Of a stretch of DNA of 64,000 nucleotides, positions 34,011-45,983 are shown piece by piece. Source of the stretch: Raffaelea ambrosiae (lineage: Eukaryota; Ascomycota; Sordariomycetes; Ophiostomatales; Ophiostomataceae). The position numbers were made by a program, and so were the translations under genes. The notes under the pieces are model-generated. The model had not been told where the DNA came from, made no database searches, and worked only from the letters and a program-made list of their open reading frames with translations. The stretch spans positions 4,291 through 68,290 of the forward strand of contig PCDI01000009.1 of assembly GCA_002778195.1 (NCBI GenBank), written 5' to 3'. The first letter of the stretch is position 1, and each line of letters begins with the position of its first letter.

Positions 34011-35237
34011 ATGAGAGCTGCACGATACTACGGAAAAGGCGACATTCGGATTGAGCAAATCCCCGAGCCTTCCGTAAAACCGGGGCAAATTAAAGTAAGA
34101 ACTCACCCACCAGCAGTTTCAGGATGGTAGTTGCTAACCTTGTCAGATTGCGCCGGCTTTTGTTGGTATATGTGGTACTGACCTGCACGAATTCTTGGGT
34201 GGGCCGAACTTTTGTCCAACTACACCTCATCCCGTTACAGGCGAGGTTATCCCAGTGACCCTTGGACATGAATTCTCTGGAGTAATTACAGACATTGGCG
34301 ACGGTGTACTAGGATTCGAAGTGGGACAGGCTTGTGCCGTCCAACCAACGATCTTCTGCGGTCATTGCGTTGCTTGTGCAGATCACTACGAAAATGCCTG
34401 CCACGACGGCGGGTTCGTCGGACTGAGCGGAGGTGGAGGCGGCCTCAGCGAAGCTGTGTGTGTGAACGCCACGCACGTTTTTCCGCTGCCGGACAACTTG
34501 AGCCTGGAAATGGGAGCTCTAGTGGAGCCATTGTCTGTCTCCTGGCATGCTGTCAGCGCAGCCCCCGACATCAATCCCGACTCGGTTGTCCTCATTCTGG
34601 GAGGAGGGCCGATTGGCCTAGCTACGATTTTATGCTTGAAAGCAAAGGGGGTTAAGAAGGTCATAGTGTCTGAAGTTGCTGCCTCGAGGCAGAATTTTGC
34701 TAGGCAGTTCGGTGCCTCTGCAATCGTCGATCCAACTGAGCAAGATGTGAAGCAAGTAGTATGGGATGAAACTGGAGGCCGTGGTGCTGATGCTGTCTTT
34801 GATTGCGCAGGCGTGCCCGCCAGGTAAGGTATCACATTCATCTCTGTATGCCCGAACAGACAGCTAAACTGAGACACCAGTATAAAAAGCGCCTGCGATG
34901 TTGTGAAGACCAAAGGGACAGTTGTCAACGTCGCCATATGGGAGAAAGAAATTCCTTTCAATCCCAACTGGATTACCTTCAAAGAAAGTTCGTTCAAATC
35001 AGTTCTTGGTTACCAGCCAGAGGATTATCGCGCTGTCATTGATAATATGAGAAAAGGTCTGTCTTCCCGAAACCCCCTTCCATGTTTTCTTGCGCTTATG
35101 TAGCAGGCGCCATTGAACCAAGTCACATGGTGACACGGAAGATCAAGCTCGAGAATCTTGTCGAGGATGGCATTAAGACATTGATTCGGGATAAGGACAA
35201 TCACGTCAAGATCCTAGTAGATATGAACGCCAAATGA
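34011..35237 (+). CDS. Zinc-dependent medium-chain dehydrogenase, (R,R)-butanediol dehydrogenase-like
   Basis: Four exons: 34011-34094, 34147-34823, 34881-35056 and 35107-35237; 355 residues. NAD(P)-dependent oxidation of a secondary alcohol or diol is the expected reaction. The catalytic zinc ligand region GICGTDLHEF has Cys37 and is followed by LGHEFSGV. The structural zinc cysteines are in FCGHCVACADHYENACHD. GGGPIGLA is the nucleotide-binding glycine motif. The block FVGLSGGGGGLSEAV and IAPAFVGICGTDLHEFLGGP are typical of 2,3-butanediol dehydrogenase-like fungal proteins. Length is standard. It faces away from the MFS gene and converges with the hxnR-like gene 1.15 kb on, so it probably belongs to the left-hand acyl-CoA unit, not the nicotinate cluster. 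The substrate is not known. Confidence 0.92.
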
Positions 35238-36387
35238 TACGTGGATTGGGCCTGTGGGTAACGGTTATGGAATACTACGTATCCGAACTTGAAAATCCGG
35301 CTACGTCATGATGGGTATTTGTAACTGCATGTGAAGCCTAGGTGTCCAAGAGTGTGTGGCAGCCTTCGAAGCTTGTTGTGAGGCTTATAGTGTTCGCGTC
35401 TTAGCACGACCGGTTTCAAGATGGACCAATCCTACCAAGATATTGTAAACAGGTGCCAACTTTAAGTAGTACGACGCTATGACTCCCAGAATAGAATGAC
35501 TTGGCGAAGCCAAATGCTTCTGCGACACCAGATTAACGCAAAATTGTGTCTTCTTGTTCTTATCGGGGACAACGGCAACCTGGAGACAAGGACACATTTG
35601 AAATGGTTGTCTGTCTAGATGGTAGGGCTCTACAGAGTAGCGTTTTTGTCTTCGTATTTGTTTCTAAATATCAACACGAATATGCGCTTGCCCAAGTTCC
35701 TTGACAACTGAATAATCTAAGAGGAGAGAACAGTTCAAAGTGAATATCACATTTCTCCTCGCAAGCCTATTTTCTAGCCGGAATGTGGCTGGGCTCATTT
35801 CAATAGTAGCGGTCGCAAAAGCGCCACTACGAATCAAAAATATCAACGTGGAAGTAGTCTTGTTGGGCCGAGAACACACATGTGGCCGGCGTACTTGAAG
35901 CTTCTCTTAAATTTTGCAGTAGGTATCTTCAACTTTAGAATTGGATAATGGATTTCTTTGCCTCGAATTAATTCTTAAGCCTGCATCCTTTAATAGCACA
36001 AAGATCAAAACATTTCGGCTTTGCATCCGAAGCGAGTGAACCAGCGAGATGGGCGGATCATTCAAGAGATTGGTGAACCTCATCAACCAAAAGCAAGGAG
36101 ACATTCCACAGCCTCTTGTTGGAATTGGTCACGGTATGGGTGGCACACCACTTTGTGCCGATGCCAGTTGTTCCCTTTTCATGGATTGACTTCCACACAT
36201 AACGTTCTGGCTCACTTTTTTCGCCCATGCATCCTCAACTGTCCCCCTCGCTGTACTTGTCGATCCCATATATCGTAAAAGCAACCATTTGCTGTCTGTA
36301 CATTCTGTGATCAAATGTTTCGTATTGATGGAACACTCGAATCAGACGACGAAATATGTGGCTTCATCCCTGTGCGCAACATGATGC
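35238..36387. other. 1.15-kb convergent spacer marking the left edge of the nicotinate cluster
   Basis: The dehydrogenase gene ends on the left and the hxnR-like gene ends on the right. No open frame with recognisable content is present. Confidence 0.45.
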
Positions 36388-39300
36388 CTACTCTTCTGCT
36401 TCGTACTGGTTGACGAGTCGTGCTGGTACCAGCCCTCTCAGGACAAGAACTCCTGAATGCACAATTCCCCAACGGACTTTTGTTAGAATATCCGCCATAA
36501 CCCATACAAGACCAATGACCCGCCTCCTACTCTGTGTCTGAGGAACACGTAAAGGAGCCGCCGGACCCTCGGCCATGGCAGAAACAAGAGCTTTCATTTC
36601 TCCTTTTGAGTCCCAGACCATCTCGTCAATATCCATGTCGTATCTCCCCACGCCGCCATCTGCATCTTGCAAGGCCATACGTGTGCGATTTGGGTGAGCA
36701 TGAACAAATGCCCAGCAGGTCAAAGTGGCCAAGTACAAACACCAAGGTACATGGGTGAGACTGGCCATTGCCTCGTTGTCGGCTTCGGGAATAACATCAC
36801 GGAGCATCCTTGCTGCATGCCATGCTGCGCCAACAGAATCACTGGTCCGGACATGGTCGCTACTTCGCACCAAATCACGAGTGTTCTCTAATGTGGCAGA
36901 TGCCGCCCATCGCCGGACAACCTGTGCTGAATGTAAATAATCCCCTTGCTGAACGGGACGTCCCAGGATGTGACGTGCCCCAGCATAGATCTGGATGTCG
37001 AGAAAGTCCATGCGCAGTAAACACTGTGCTGAGTGGTAGACAGCTTTGGCAGCAGCCACATAAGTTTTGAACTCAGCCCTTACGCTTTCGATCTCGCCCA
37101 TGTCGTCGCTGCTGTCGCTTTCGAGCTGGTCGATCCACGGTTGCTGCAATACTGCTGCATAATACTCATCAAAGTCTGCTTTCCATTTGTCGTAAGCCAC
37201 TGTGATGATGTCTCTCCAATTGGTACCCGATGCATCAGACACCGCACCGAGGGAAGTCTGATCGCGGCGCTGCATATCCCAGAAGATAGACATGAGACCG
37301 TGCAGCACGAGCACGCGAGAGTGTGCGCCCAGTCCAGAGGGGAGCTGTGGCCCATTTGGGGTCAAGTAAGACTTCAGTGCTGGTAAATAGAATGGCTGTG
37401 GCTGGCTCCCATGGACAGAGGGGTAGGTCCTGTGCCAGGCAGCAGCCCATGATACAGCGTCCTGTGCCTCCCATATAGATTGACTGCATGGGAAATGCAG
37501 CCGTAGTTCAAAAGCAGACATACAGAGACTCTGACAGAAGAGAACAGCGTGCTGGGTGTCCCACATGAAACAGTTCAGCGCAAGTCTTACATATGGAATA
37601 TTGTCAGTAGCTTTTTTACTCAGAAAATCAAAACTCAAAACGTCAGAGCTTACCTCTTCTTCTGCTCAGCCTCTGCCCATTTTTTCCAGGCGACGTCTAG
37701 CGCGCCGGAGGGCAGTCCCTCTGACGATTCGGGCGGCGGTACGGGACGAGTAGACTGGCAATCAGATCTGCGTATCAAGTTGATCAATAGCCCATGGAAG
37801 AGGTGGCTCATGTCGTGCTGCTTTTGACCGGCACGAGACTTGCCAAAGCACTCGACCAAGAGTATGGTCTGCAGTGCCCAAAGTGGCGGTCTGGCAGAAA
37901 ACCCGGCGTGTGCAAAAATGCCAGGCCTGATAACGTCATGGATACACACGGCGACTTTGTGTGCATCCTTGTTTGCATATGTCGCGCCAAGAAGGATGAT
38001 GGAAAGCAGCAGAAGAGGTTCCGTGGTGCTGGGGTCAAAAGTAGGCATGTGAATGATGGGATACGCGGCATTGAAGCGCGTGAAAAAGAGGTCTAGGTAA
38101 GACTGAAGGGAAGTCTTGGACATGAATGGGTGGTCACGGATGGAGTCACGCTGGTCTGGGAGGAGGGGCTTTGCACTCTCGACTGTCTGCTGGAGGCTTT
38201 CATGTGTCATGCCATCAATCTGAGGCAAGAACACGGGTCGAATAAGAATAGAGAGAGGCCGCTCGACTTCTAATAACCCGTAGTCGTGCGGAGCAGTCGA
38301 CGGCGTACCAACTCTACCCGATACTGTCGATGAGTGGTCTGGGGTGATGGCCATTGCTACCGTGTTCGCCATTTCAGTTTGTTGGCCGGGAGAAACGCCG
38401 CCCGAAACGCCCCCCTCCATGAGCTGAGACTGCTGTTGCATGTGGGAGTCGACTGAGCCCAGGAATCTTCCCTCCTGGCGATGTGTCTCGTCCATGGTTG
38501 GGGGGCTGGAAGTCGCGATTGACTCCGGCCACTTATCGGAAGCACCGTACGAATCTGGCCCGGTTGGGAATGTGGTGGGTGTTTGGGGAGTGTCAACAAT
38601 TGTACCAGAGTGGACCTGATCAAGACCCTGGATGACTAGACCCTGGTCGGTGACCTCTTGCCGTGTCTGGGGCGTGACTGTTGAGAGATTGAAAAGCCAG
38701 TTGTAGTCTAGGGCTGTGGTATATGGCATGTTAAAAGAACTGGCAGTGTCGGGCTGGAATGGCTGCTCCTGCCACAGCTGCCACGGGTCCGACTGGCAAG
38801 CGGGAAGCAGCGAGGTCAAAATGGGATTCTCGCCACGCTGGTCCAGTGCCTCGGACGAATGTGGCAGAGAGGATGGAAAGCTTTGCGGTACATTATGGAT
38901 GTTAGCGTGAAAGCCCTCCTCCAGTGAGACTGTCAAGTAGCTGTCATACTGTTCCGGCAGTACTTGGGTTTCTTGGGACCCTTCTTCGGAAACGGGGGAT
39001 GTTGGGAATGCAAGCGACTGGGTTGTCCCAGCTTGTCTGGGTGCCGGATTGGATGGCGTGTAGTTGACGGCGGTGCCCGAAGTCCTTGCCCGTCCGGCAG
39101 GGTGAGGTCGTCGCTCGACAACCGTACCATCGGCTGCTTTCCAGGCCCGTTTCCGGGTATCAAGCACGCCACGGCCTTCACCTCCGGCTTCGATGTCCTT
39201 CTGACGGTGCCGGTCCATATGCCGGTCTGTCCACACGCACGGGTCAGCAAACATGCCGGCAAGCCACGCCATCCCAGCCCTGACGTTGCGTTGGAGGCTG

Positions 39301-39514
39301 GCCCCGGAGAGATCTCACCGAGCAGGTCTGGACGCTTGAAGTGCGCACTACAGCGTGAGCATGTTGAATCGCCGGCCGTGTGATTCAATGCATGCCGCTG
39401 TAAGTGCTCGGCGCGCGTGAAGCGTTTCGTGCAGCCCTCGTGTGCACAGGCAAATTTCTTTTCTTCGCCCGACACTGCTGTGCCAAGTCGACGTTTTGTT
39501 CCGCTGACCTCCAT
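36388..39514 (-). CDS. hxnR: C2H2 zinc finger / fungal-specific domain regulator, HxnR-like
   Basis: Three exons: 39514-39319, 39226-37654 and 37585-36388; 988 residues. Two tandem C2H2 fingers lie at the N-terminus: Cys23, Cys28, His41, His45 and Cys52, Cys55, His68, His72. The second finger is completed across intron 1 (RPDLLDRHMDRH). A low-complexity, Gln/Ser/Pro-rich middle follows. From about residue 370 the fungal-specific regulator domain starts with DLFFTRFNAAYPIIHMPTFDP and SIILLGATYANKD; further helices follow intron 2. This architecture is that of HxnR, the pathway-specific activator of nicotinate catabolism in Aspergillus nidulans. The assignment rests chiefly on the gene company, since C2H2/fungal_trans regulators are common. 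It is divergent from the hxnM-like gene across 587 bases rich in GATA motifs. Confidence 0.82.
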
Positions 39515-40101
39515 CCTTGCCCAGGCCTTCACGCTCCCGTTTCCCTTGCTTTTCTGTTTTCTTCTTGGAGATCAGGAAGTCCCGTTTAGCTTGCTCTCCT
39601 CCCACTCTGGCTTCATGCGCCTTGGTCTCGGGAGTAGTTACCAGGCGACGCGCACCGCAATATTAAGGGATGGGGGTGGGAAGATAAATGGGGGGGGCCC
39701 TTCGGTTCCACAAAAGGTACTAGACAGGCGGCCTGGCCGACAATACCCAATGTCCCACTACCCCCACTCCTGGACTTATCAATCTCTTGGCCAATACCTA
39801 GGAGATAGCCGGCGGCCTAAGTGACGACACGCTGAACCCGATTTGCGCCCATTGGAGAACCCGATAAGAGCTATCACAATCGACCGCGGCATAGGGGATG
39901 GATGACAAGAATATTTTAGACGATACATCATTTGCTAGGGGTTGCGGTCTAGTGGCAACCGCAGCATAAGCAAATCTGTACGACTCTGATTTGCTGGCTA
40001 ATCGTCCTACTTTGTAGTCGCAACGACTGTCACCATCCCAGGACACAGCAAACGCAAGATCGCGGACACCTCAGTTCTCTTACCAACCGGAGATAGCAAT
40101 C
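39515..40101. promoter_or_regulatory. Divergent hxnR/hxnM promoter with six GATA motifs
   Basis: HGATAR words, the consensus of fungal AreA-type GATA factors, are at 39682-39687, 39776-39781, 39803-39808, 39862-39867, 39871-39876 and 40091-40096. Two of them form a close inverted pair (CGATAA then CTATCA). About two would be expected by chance in this length. CCAAT words lie near 39791 and (inverted) 39851. Control by nitrogen state is inferred. Confidence 0.55.
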
Positions 40102-41357
40102 ATGGGCAAGAAAGAGGTCTTGGTATGGTACGTACTATGTCCCAGCCCCCATTTGTATCACGATGCATTTTGTTCTTGTGCGTTTCTCTTGGGTTTCTCT
40201 GACGGTTGTCTACAGCTACGGCGTCGACATCGATGCAGTCGCGGGCTGGCTCGGCTCCTACAAGGGCGAAGACAGCACCAGTGATATCAGCAGAGGTAAG
40301 ACTGTGCTCGATTCCACGGCTCTTGTCACTGCATGGAGAGCTTACCGCCTGCAGGTCTTTGGGCGGGCACGATTGGCGTACGGCGGCTGTTGAAGCTTTT
40401 TGAGAAGTACAACATCAAGGCCTCCTGGTTCATCCCGGGTCACAGCCTGGAGACATTTCCGGAAGAATGTGCCATGGTCCGCGACTCGGGCCATGAGATT
40501 GGCCTGCACGGATACAGTCATGAGAACCCGGCCGACATGACTTTCGAGCAGCAGAAAGATGTCCTGGCTAAGACCTGGAAGCTGTTGACCGATTTCTGCG
40601 GGAAGCCCCCCAAAGGGAGCGTCGCTCCTTGGTGGGAGACGAGTGCCGAGGGCACCGATCTGCTGCTCAGCTACGGCATAGAGTATGACCACTCCATGTC
40701 GCACCACGACTGCCAGCCGTACTGGCTCCGCACAGGTGATACGTGGACCAAAATCGACTATACCAAAAAGGCCGAGGAGTGGATGAAGCCACTTGTGAAA
40801 GGATATGACACCGGCCTTGTCGAGATCCCGGGATCGTGGTACATTGACGACCTTCCGCCGATGATGTTCATCAAGAACTCGCCCAACTCTCACGGCTGGG
40901 TCAACCCCAGGTAAGTTTTGTCCCCCTGCCCAGCCGATGCCTGGCCCTTCTAATGCAGTCGCAGGGACGTCGAGGATATTTGGAAGGACCACTTCGATTA
41001 TTTCTACCGTGAATATGGTAAGCAAGCATACTGTCCCATGAGGAGGCCACAAGGTCAAACTAACCAATGGCAGATTCGTTCATCTTCCCTATGACCATCC
41101 ACCCGGATGTCTCTGGTATGGTGATCTCCACTCCTTGTACAAGCTCCGATGCAATCTAACCACCTCCTCTCTTAGGGCGGCCGCATGTTCTTCTCATGCA
41201 TGAGAGGATCATTGAGCACATCAACAAGCACGAGGGTGTCAAATGGGTTACTATGGGTGAGATGGCAGATCACTTCAAGAGTAAAAACACGCCACCCGCT
41301 GGTGCAAAGATGCCTGCCAGTGTAGAAGAGGTGATGAAGAGATATGGGGGTGCATAG
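40102..41357 (+). CDS. hxnM: Cyclic-imide hydrolase of the polysaccharide deacetylase/PuuE fold, HxnM-like
   Basis: Six exons: 40102-40127, 40216-40295, 40355-40910, 40965-41017, 41074-41115 and 41176-41357; 312 residues. The NodB-fold motifs are CYGVDIDAV (metal aspartates), [32 protein letters not shown] (His pair) and [16 protein letters not shown]. There is no signal peptide, so the protein is cytosolic and not a chitin deacetylase. Family members of this subtype are PuuE-like allantoinases and cyclic imidases. In the nicotinate pathway HxnM opens 3-hydroxypiperidine-2,6-dione to alpha-hydroxyglutaramate. The next gene is the amidase that acts on this product. The first exon is only 26 bases; the four small exons were set by phase and motif continuity. 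The family is bacterial in flavour, and transfer from bacteria has been suggested for this enzyme; introns here show it is long established. Confidence 0.85.
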
Positions 41358-41477
41358 GTTGGCAACGCTTGTTTGCAATACTGGCGAACTGCCTTCGAAT
41401 GCAAGTCTCTGTAGTTGATTTCCAAAGTGATAGCAGGCTACGTGCATAGCAAGTATATTCTCCAGTACTCCAAAAAT

Positions 41478-43420
41478 CTATTGTTTCGTTTCTCGAATAA
41501 TCCCATCCACAACCTCACCAATTGCCATCACCTTTTCTTCTTCCAATTTGCGGCAGATAATCTGGACGCCGACCGGAAGCCCCAGCTGCGCCATCCTCTG
41601 CCTGTTCTCCGCCCACACTTTACTATTTGCCGCGTCCATGGCGTTGCTTCTCTCTCCCTCTGGCCAAGGACAATGTACGTCTTCCATGCAGACCGAACCA
41701 GCGGGAATGACGAGCGCTGGGTAATCCAGAAAGTTCCAGATCTTGGTGTATCCGACCCATCCACAACACTTATGTGGTACAGCAGTGTGAGGCATGGGCG
41801 GCATGAGAATAGCATCAACAGCCCGGCCGGTGGCCGGGCACCGGATAGAGTTCCATTTATCCAAGTACGCCTCCTGGAGCTTATGTTTCTTGCGGTTCAG
41901 CTGCCAGTAATCGTATACCGAGATGGCTGGCCCTCGTTTCACGAGTTTTGCAACGTGAGGTATAAACGGCTCGCCACCACGAGCAACATCACGACGAATG
42001 TCTTCGCCGCCATCAACACTGTAAAATGCGTCCTACAAGAAAGTCAGCAAACGGGTTTGTGAGGCACAAAGGCCCAAAAAACCAATATGGAAGAAGAATC
42101 CTACCTGTACTGCGATGCAATCAGCGTGCAAGGTTGCGTCCCATTCTACAACGTGATGTCCGGCTAGTTTCAACTTGTCGACAACTGTCAGAAGTATCCG
42201 TGTTATTGGTGGATGAGGTTGCACGACACCATCGCTCATGAGAACGCCGAAGACGAGCGGCCGCTGAAGAGCCTCCTGGTACATGTCCTCGCGCCACGGG
42301 ATTGGAACACATCTTGGGTCCCTCTCCCACGGTTTATAGTCAATTATGGACTTCATGGAGGCGTGTATAGTACCGAGGCTACGTGCCAAAGGTCCTACAG
42401 ATGAAGGCACATGCTCCTGTCCCTCTGTAGAAACGGGCACACCACGATATGGCAGCCGAGAGCTCTGGAATTTGTCAGTTGGCTCGGTAAGCGCTCCCTG
42501 GGGGATTGTTTGGCTTACACTTGGTTTCAATCCGTAAAGGCCCATCATGTGGGAAGGAATGCGAATACTACCCCCTATGTCGGTCCCCCAGCCCAGCATG
42601 CTTCCATGAGAAGCCAGGAGCGCCGATTCCCCCCCAGTAGAGCCGCCCGGTGTGTACATCGCGTCAACAGGATTCACTGTCAAGCCAAACACGTTGTTGT
42701 CTGTTTCACACCACTATTGTAGCGGCTACTCTCAGCAATGTGAACAGTCCATTAATTGCCTTGCATAGAGCTTGGCTTACCATTATGCTTTGCGGTAAGT
42801 TTGTCTTTGCCAATATGACAGCACCTAGGGAGCGTAATATTTTAACGAGGGCAGCATCATCTTGCGCCGGGCTGAACGCCCTTCCAACGTATCCCAATGT
42901 TGAATCGGAGCCCTTGACATCGAACTGATCCTTCAGCGTAATCGGCAAGCCGTGTAATGGTCCGATTGGCGCTCCATGTTGTAGCATGTGCTGGTCCAGT
43001 TCTTCGGCACGCCGCAGGGCATCGCTGAATAGCACCTCTGTGAGACTGCCGGGAGAAATTTATGAGATGGTGTGCATTTTGCGGGGCATATGGGTTGCTT
43101 TCAGTTACCAATTTGTGCGCTTGTGCGCTCGATACGCTCTGTCGACGGAGGTTAGCCCTATGTTTTGCGGAGCTACAAGATTTGATTATCACGAACTTGT
43201 GTACGTAGGCTGTCACGACGGCCACTGTTGTCACCTTCCCAGTAGCAATTTTATCTAACAGGGCTGTTGCATCTGCGATCGCGGTGATGTCATCCTCGAA
43301 TGCAGAAGTTGCATCAACGGCATACTTGTCCAGAGCTTCGGCCTGTTGACTCTGTTTCTCAGCTGCCACCTCCTGCCAGGTTCTGGGCACAGGGTGTTCG
43401 GTACTCATTTCTGCTTCCAT
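41478..43420 (-). CDS. hxnN: Amidase (amidase-signature family), HxnN-like
   Basis: Five exons: 43420-43197, 43138-43109, 43045-42781, 42713-42105 and 42032-41478; 560 residues. The Ser-Ser-Lys catalytic triad regions are visible: lysine in GLPITLKDQFDVKG, and the serines in PGGSTGGESALLA and GWGTDIGGSIRIPS. AYVHKAYRAHKRTNCLTEVLF (quoted here in part) is recovered only if a 30-base exon is included and intron 1 uses the donor GTTCGT. The model keeps the family spacing exactly. A second in-frame ATG lies four codons in. Expected reaction: hydrolysis of alpha-hydroxyglutaramate to alpha-hydroxyglutarate and ammonia, the nitrogen-yielding step. It converges with hxnM (120-base gap) and diverges from hxnV. 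Confidence 0.88.
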
Positions 43421-43996
43421 AGACAAACAGAACTCCACAGACAGACTTGCTTCGAGCGCTTTCTACTTGGACATCTGACGCTGTCCAGGCCAGGAAAGTT
43501 TATGTTGTCTGATTTGCCGGCTATCCAGGGCGGGCTTGCTTTGGCATCTATCTTATCTTTGTTGTTCCGGGCCGCGGGGCTTGCCGAGCTCGATTCAGGT
43601 GGATCCCTGGGCTGGTAATGGGGGTGCTTATGTGCACTGGCTTCGGGAGTGGGGGTGGTCGGGAGACCAGGGTGGGTTAAAGCTGGTGTGTCGCAGTCTC
43701 GGTTGCCATCTGACGTTCCATAAGCTTCATGCTAGTACAAGGCTCGAACCACACCTCGAACGTTCCTGAAGTGGGAGAAGAAGAAAAGATCCGCTCTCTC
43801 CCGTATCGTTTGTACATCTCGCCATTAGACTAGACCACTGCTGCTAGAGCTTCCGTCGTGCATGTGTGTCTGCCGGGGTATACTCCATTGCCAACACTTG
43901 TCGATTTATATCGACAGAAACCCTATCCAACCCTGCATCCAGAGCTGCTGCGGTTTCGATCACTAGAACAGAATCACCAAATCCTTCTGCGACACT
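43421..43996. promoter_or_regulatory. Divergent hxnN/hxnV promoter
   Basis: A 576-base stretch shared by two divergent genes. Two overlapping GATA motifs in inverse orientation lie at 43548-43558 (CTATCTTATCT). No open frame was recognised. Confidence 0.45.
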
Positions 43997-45983
43997 ATGG
44001 CTGCTATTAACCATACTCCTGCGAACCATGCTGGTACGGCTGGCAAGGTCGATGTTTGTGTTGTAGGTGCTGGCCCGTCGGGTTTGATGCTAGGGTAAGT
44101 CGCCTGTCTGGGGACTCTGGGGTGGGAGCTTATCGCAGCGGCTAATCAATAACGGTGCAGGACTGTGCTGGCGAGGTTGGGCATCTCAACAGAAGTCCTC
44201 GATGAACGACCTGATCAAACCACGGTGGGACGTGCCGATGGCATCCAGCCTAAAACTATCGAGACCTTCCAGATGATGGGTCTTGGTGATGAGCTGCTCC
44301 GTGATGGTGTTCGCGTATATGACATTTGCATGTGGCGGGCGGCGGGCGGCGAAGCACTACAGCGCGTGTCTAGGGAGGTTCACTACCCGCCCGAATATCT
44401 GGATGTCTTGCACCCATTCATTCTCCTCGTTCATCAGGGCATGATCGAGGGTTTGCTGTTGGACGACCTTCGCGACAGCGGAATCGAAGTTCGACGGTCC
44501 CATGTATTCCAATCTCTGGTTCAGCAGCCAGACCTCTCTTACAAGATCACCTGTGATCCGCCATCTATCGCGACAGCATCTGACTACGTGGTTGGCTGTG
44601 ATGGTGCTCGCTCCAAGGTTCGCCAAGCAATTCCTGGAACGCATGCTCAGGGCACGCCTCACCGATCTGTTTGGGGTGTCCTGGATGGAGAGCTTGATAC
44701 AGACTTTCCCGATATTTGGAGCAAAACAGTTGTGTATTCAGAGGAGCACGGCACCGTTTTGATCATTCCGCGGGAACGGGCCATGACTCGCTTTTATATT
44801 GAGATGAAAGAGTCCGAATCCTCCTCCGGGCTCGGCCAGGAGTTTGTCATGGATCAGGCTAGGCGGATCTTGTCGCCCTACCGCCTTGAGTGGAAGAGAG
44901 TAGAATGGTTCGGCAACTATCAAGTTGCGCAGAGAGTGGCAGCCAAGTTTTCGGACCCTACCCGACACGCTTTCATAGCGGGTGACGCAAGCCACACTCA
45001 CAGTCCGAAGGCTGCACAGGGCATGAACACGAGCGTCCATGACTCTTGGAATCTGGGATGGAAGCTCAACCTTGCCATTCGTGGGCTGGCGCAGCACGAT
45101 GTGCTTTTGGAGAGCTACGAAACGGAGCGTAAAAAGACAGGTCTTGATCTCATCAATTTTGATTACGAACACGCGAACAGTATTTCCGGCGGCGACGCAA
45201 AAGCACTCGCCGACAATTTTCGCACCAATATCCGTTTTATTGCTGGTGTGGGTATCGAATATGCGCCAAACAAACTCAACCAAGGTTATGAATATGCACA
45301 TGGAATACTGAAGCCAGGGTGCAGTCTTCCCCCGGCAAAGGTGACCCGCTACCTCGATGCCAACCCTGTGGATCTCCAGCTGGCAATCCCATTCTTGGGA
45401 CAATTCCACGTGTTTGTGGTGGTTCCGAATGTTGTTGGCCAAGCAGAGACCCAGTTCTTGGGAGCATTGAACGCGTCCCTGGGCGCCGAGACATCGCTAC
45501 TTTCTCGACTGTCAGTAGCCGCTTCCGAGTCTTACAAAGTGAAGCCAAGACCACAACGCAGAAAGGATGTCTACGTGCGTCCTGAACGCTACACTTCTGT
45601 CAGCGAGCTTTTTACATTTTCGGTCCTCAGTAAGTTTTCTGGCCCATGAGGTTCTGGCTCTCCGGGGAGCGCGCGCTAATGTGACATCTTCATATCCAGC
45701 TTCCACGGAAAAGAGCAAGTTTGAAATCTCGTCTCTGCCCCGTCTCTTCTCCCAGAGCCCATGGACTGTTTTCCTCGATGACGTGCCCACTCTGGACTCT
45801 CAAGGAATTACTTGTACCGAGAAGTGGCTAGGTGGCCTGGCCGCAGGAGAAGTGGCCGTTCTCAACATCCGCCCTGATGGTTATCTGGGGTCTATCAAAC
45901 GGTGGGACGTAGAACAGGAAGATGCCGGCAAGCAAGCCGCAAGTTGGCTAGAAGAGTACTATGGGGGGTTCTTGAAAGCGTAG
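43997..45983 (+). CDS. hxnV: Phenol 2-monooxygenase-like FAD hydroxylase, HxnV-like
   Basis: Three exons: 43997-44094, 44161-45629 and 45700-45983; 616 residues. Class A flavoprotein hydroxylase with the C-terminal thioredoxin-like dimerisation domain of phenol hydroxylases. GAGPSG is at 24-29, GCDGARS at 178-184 and GDASHTHSPKAAQGMN from 307. The C-terminal region has AVLNIRPDGYLGSI, typical of the phenol hydroxylase dimerisation domain. In the nicotinate pathway HxnV hydroxylates a partly reduced dihydroxypyridine. Length and domain order are normal. The gene lies between hxnN (divergent) and hxnZ (same strand). Confidence 0.88.

Noticed and set aside
40342..41067. 241-codon minus-strand open frame
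   Set aside because: Antisense to the hxnM-like exons 3 and 4; the plus-strand NodB motifs show the true strand.
44738..45442. 234-codon minus-strand open frame
   Set aside because: Antisense shadow of the hxnV-like coding exon, with no recognisable domain.
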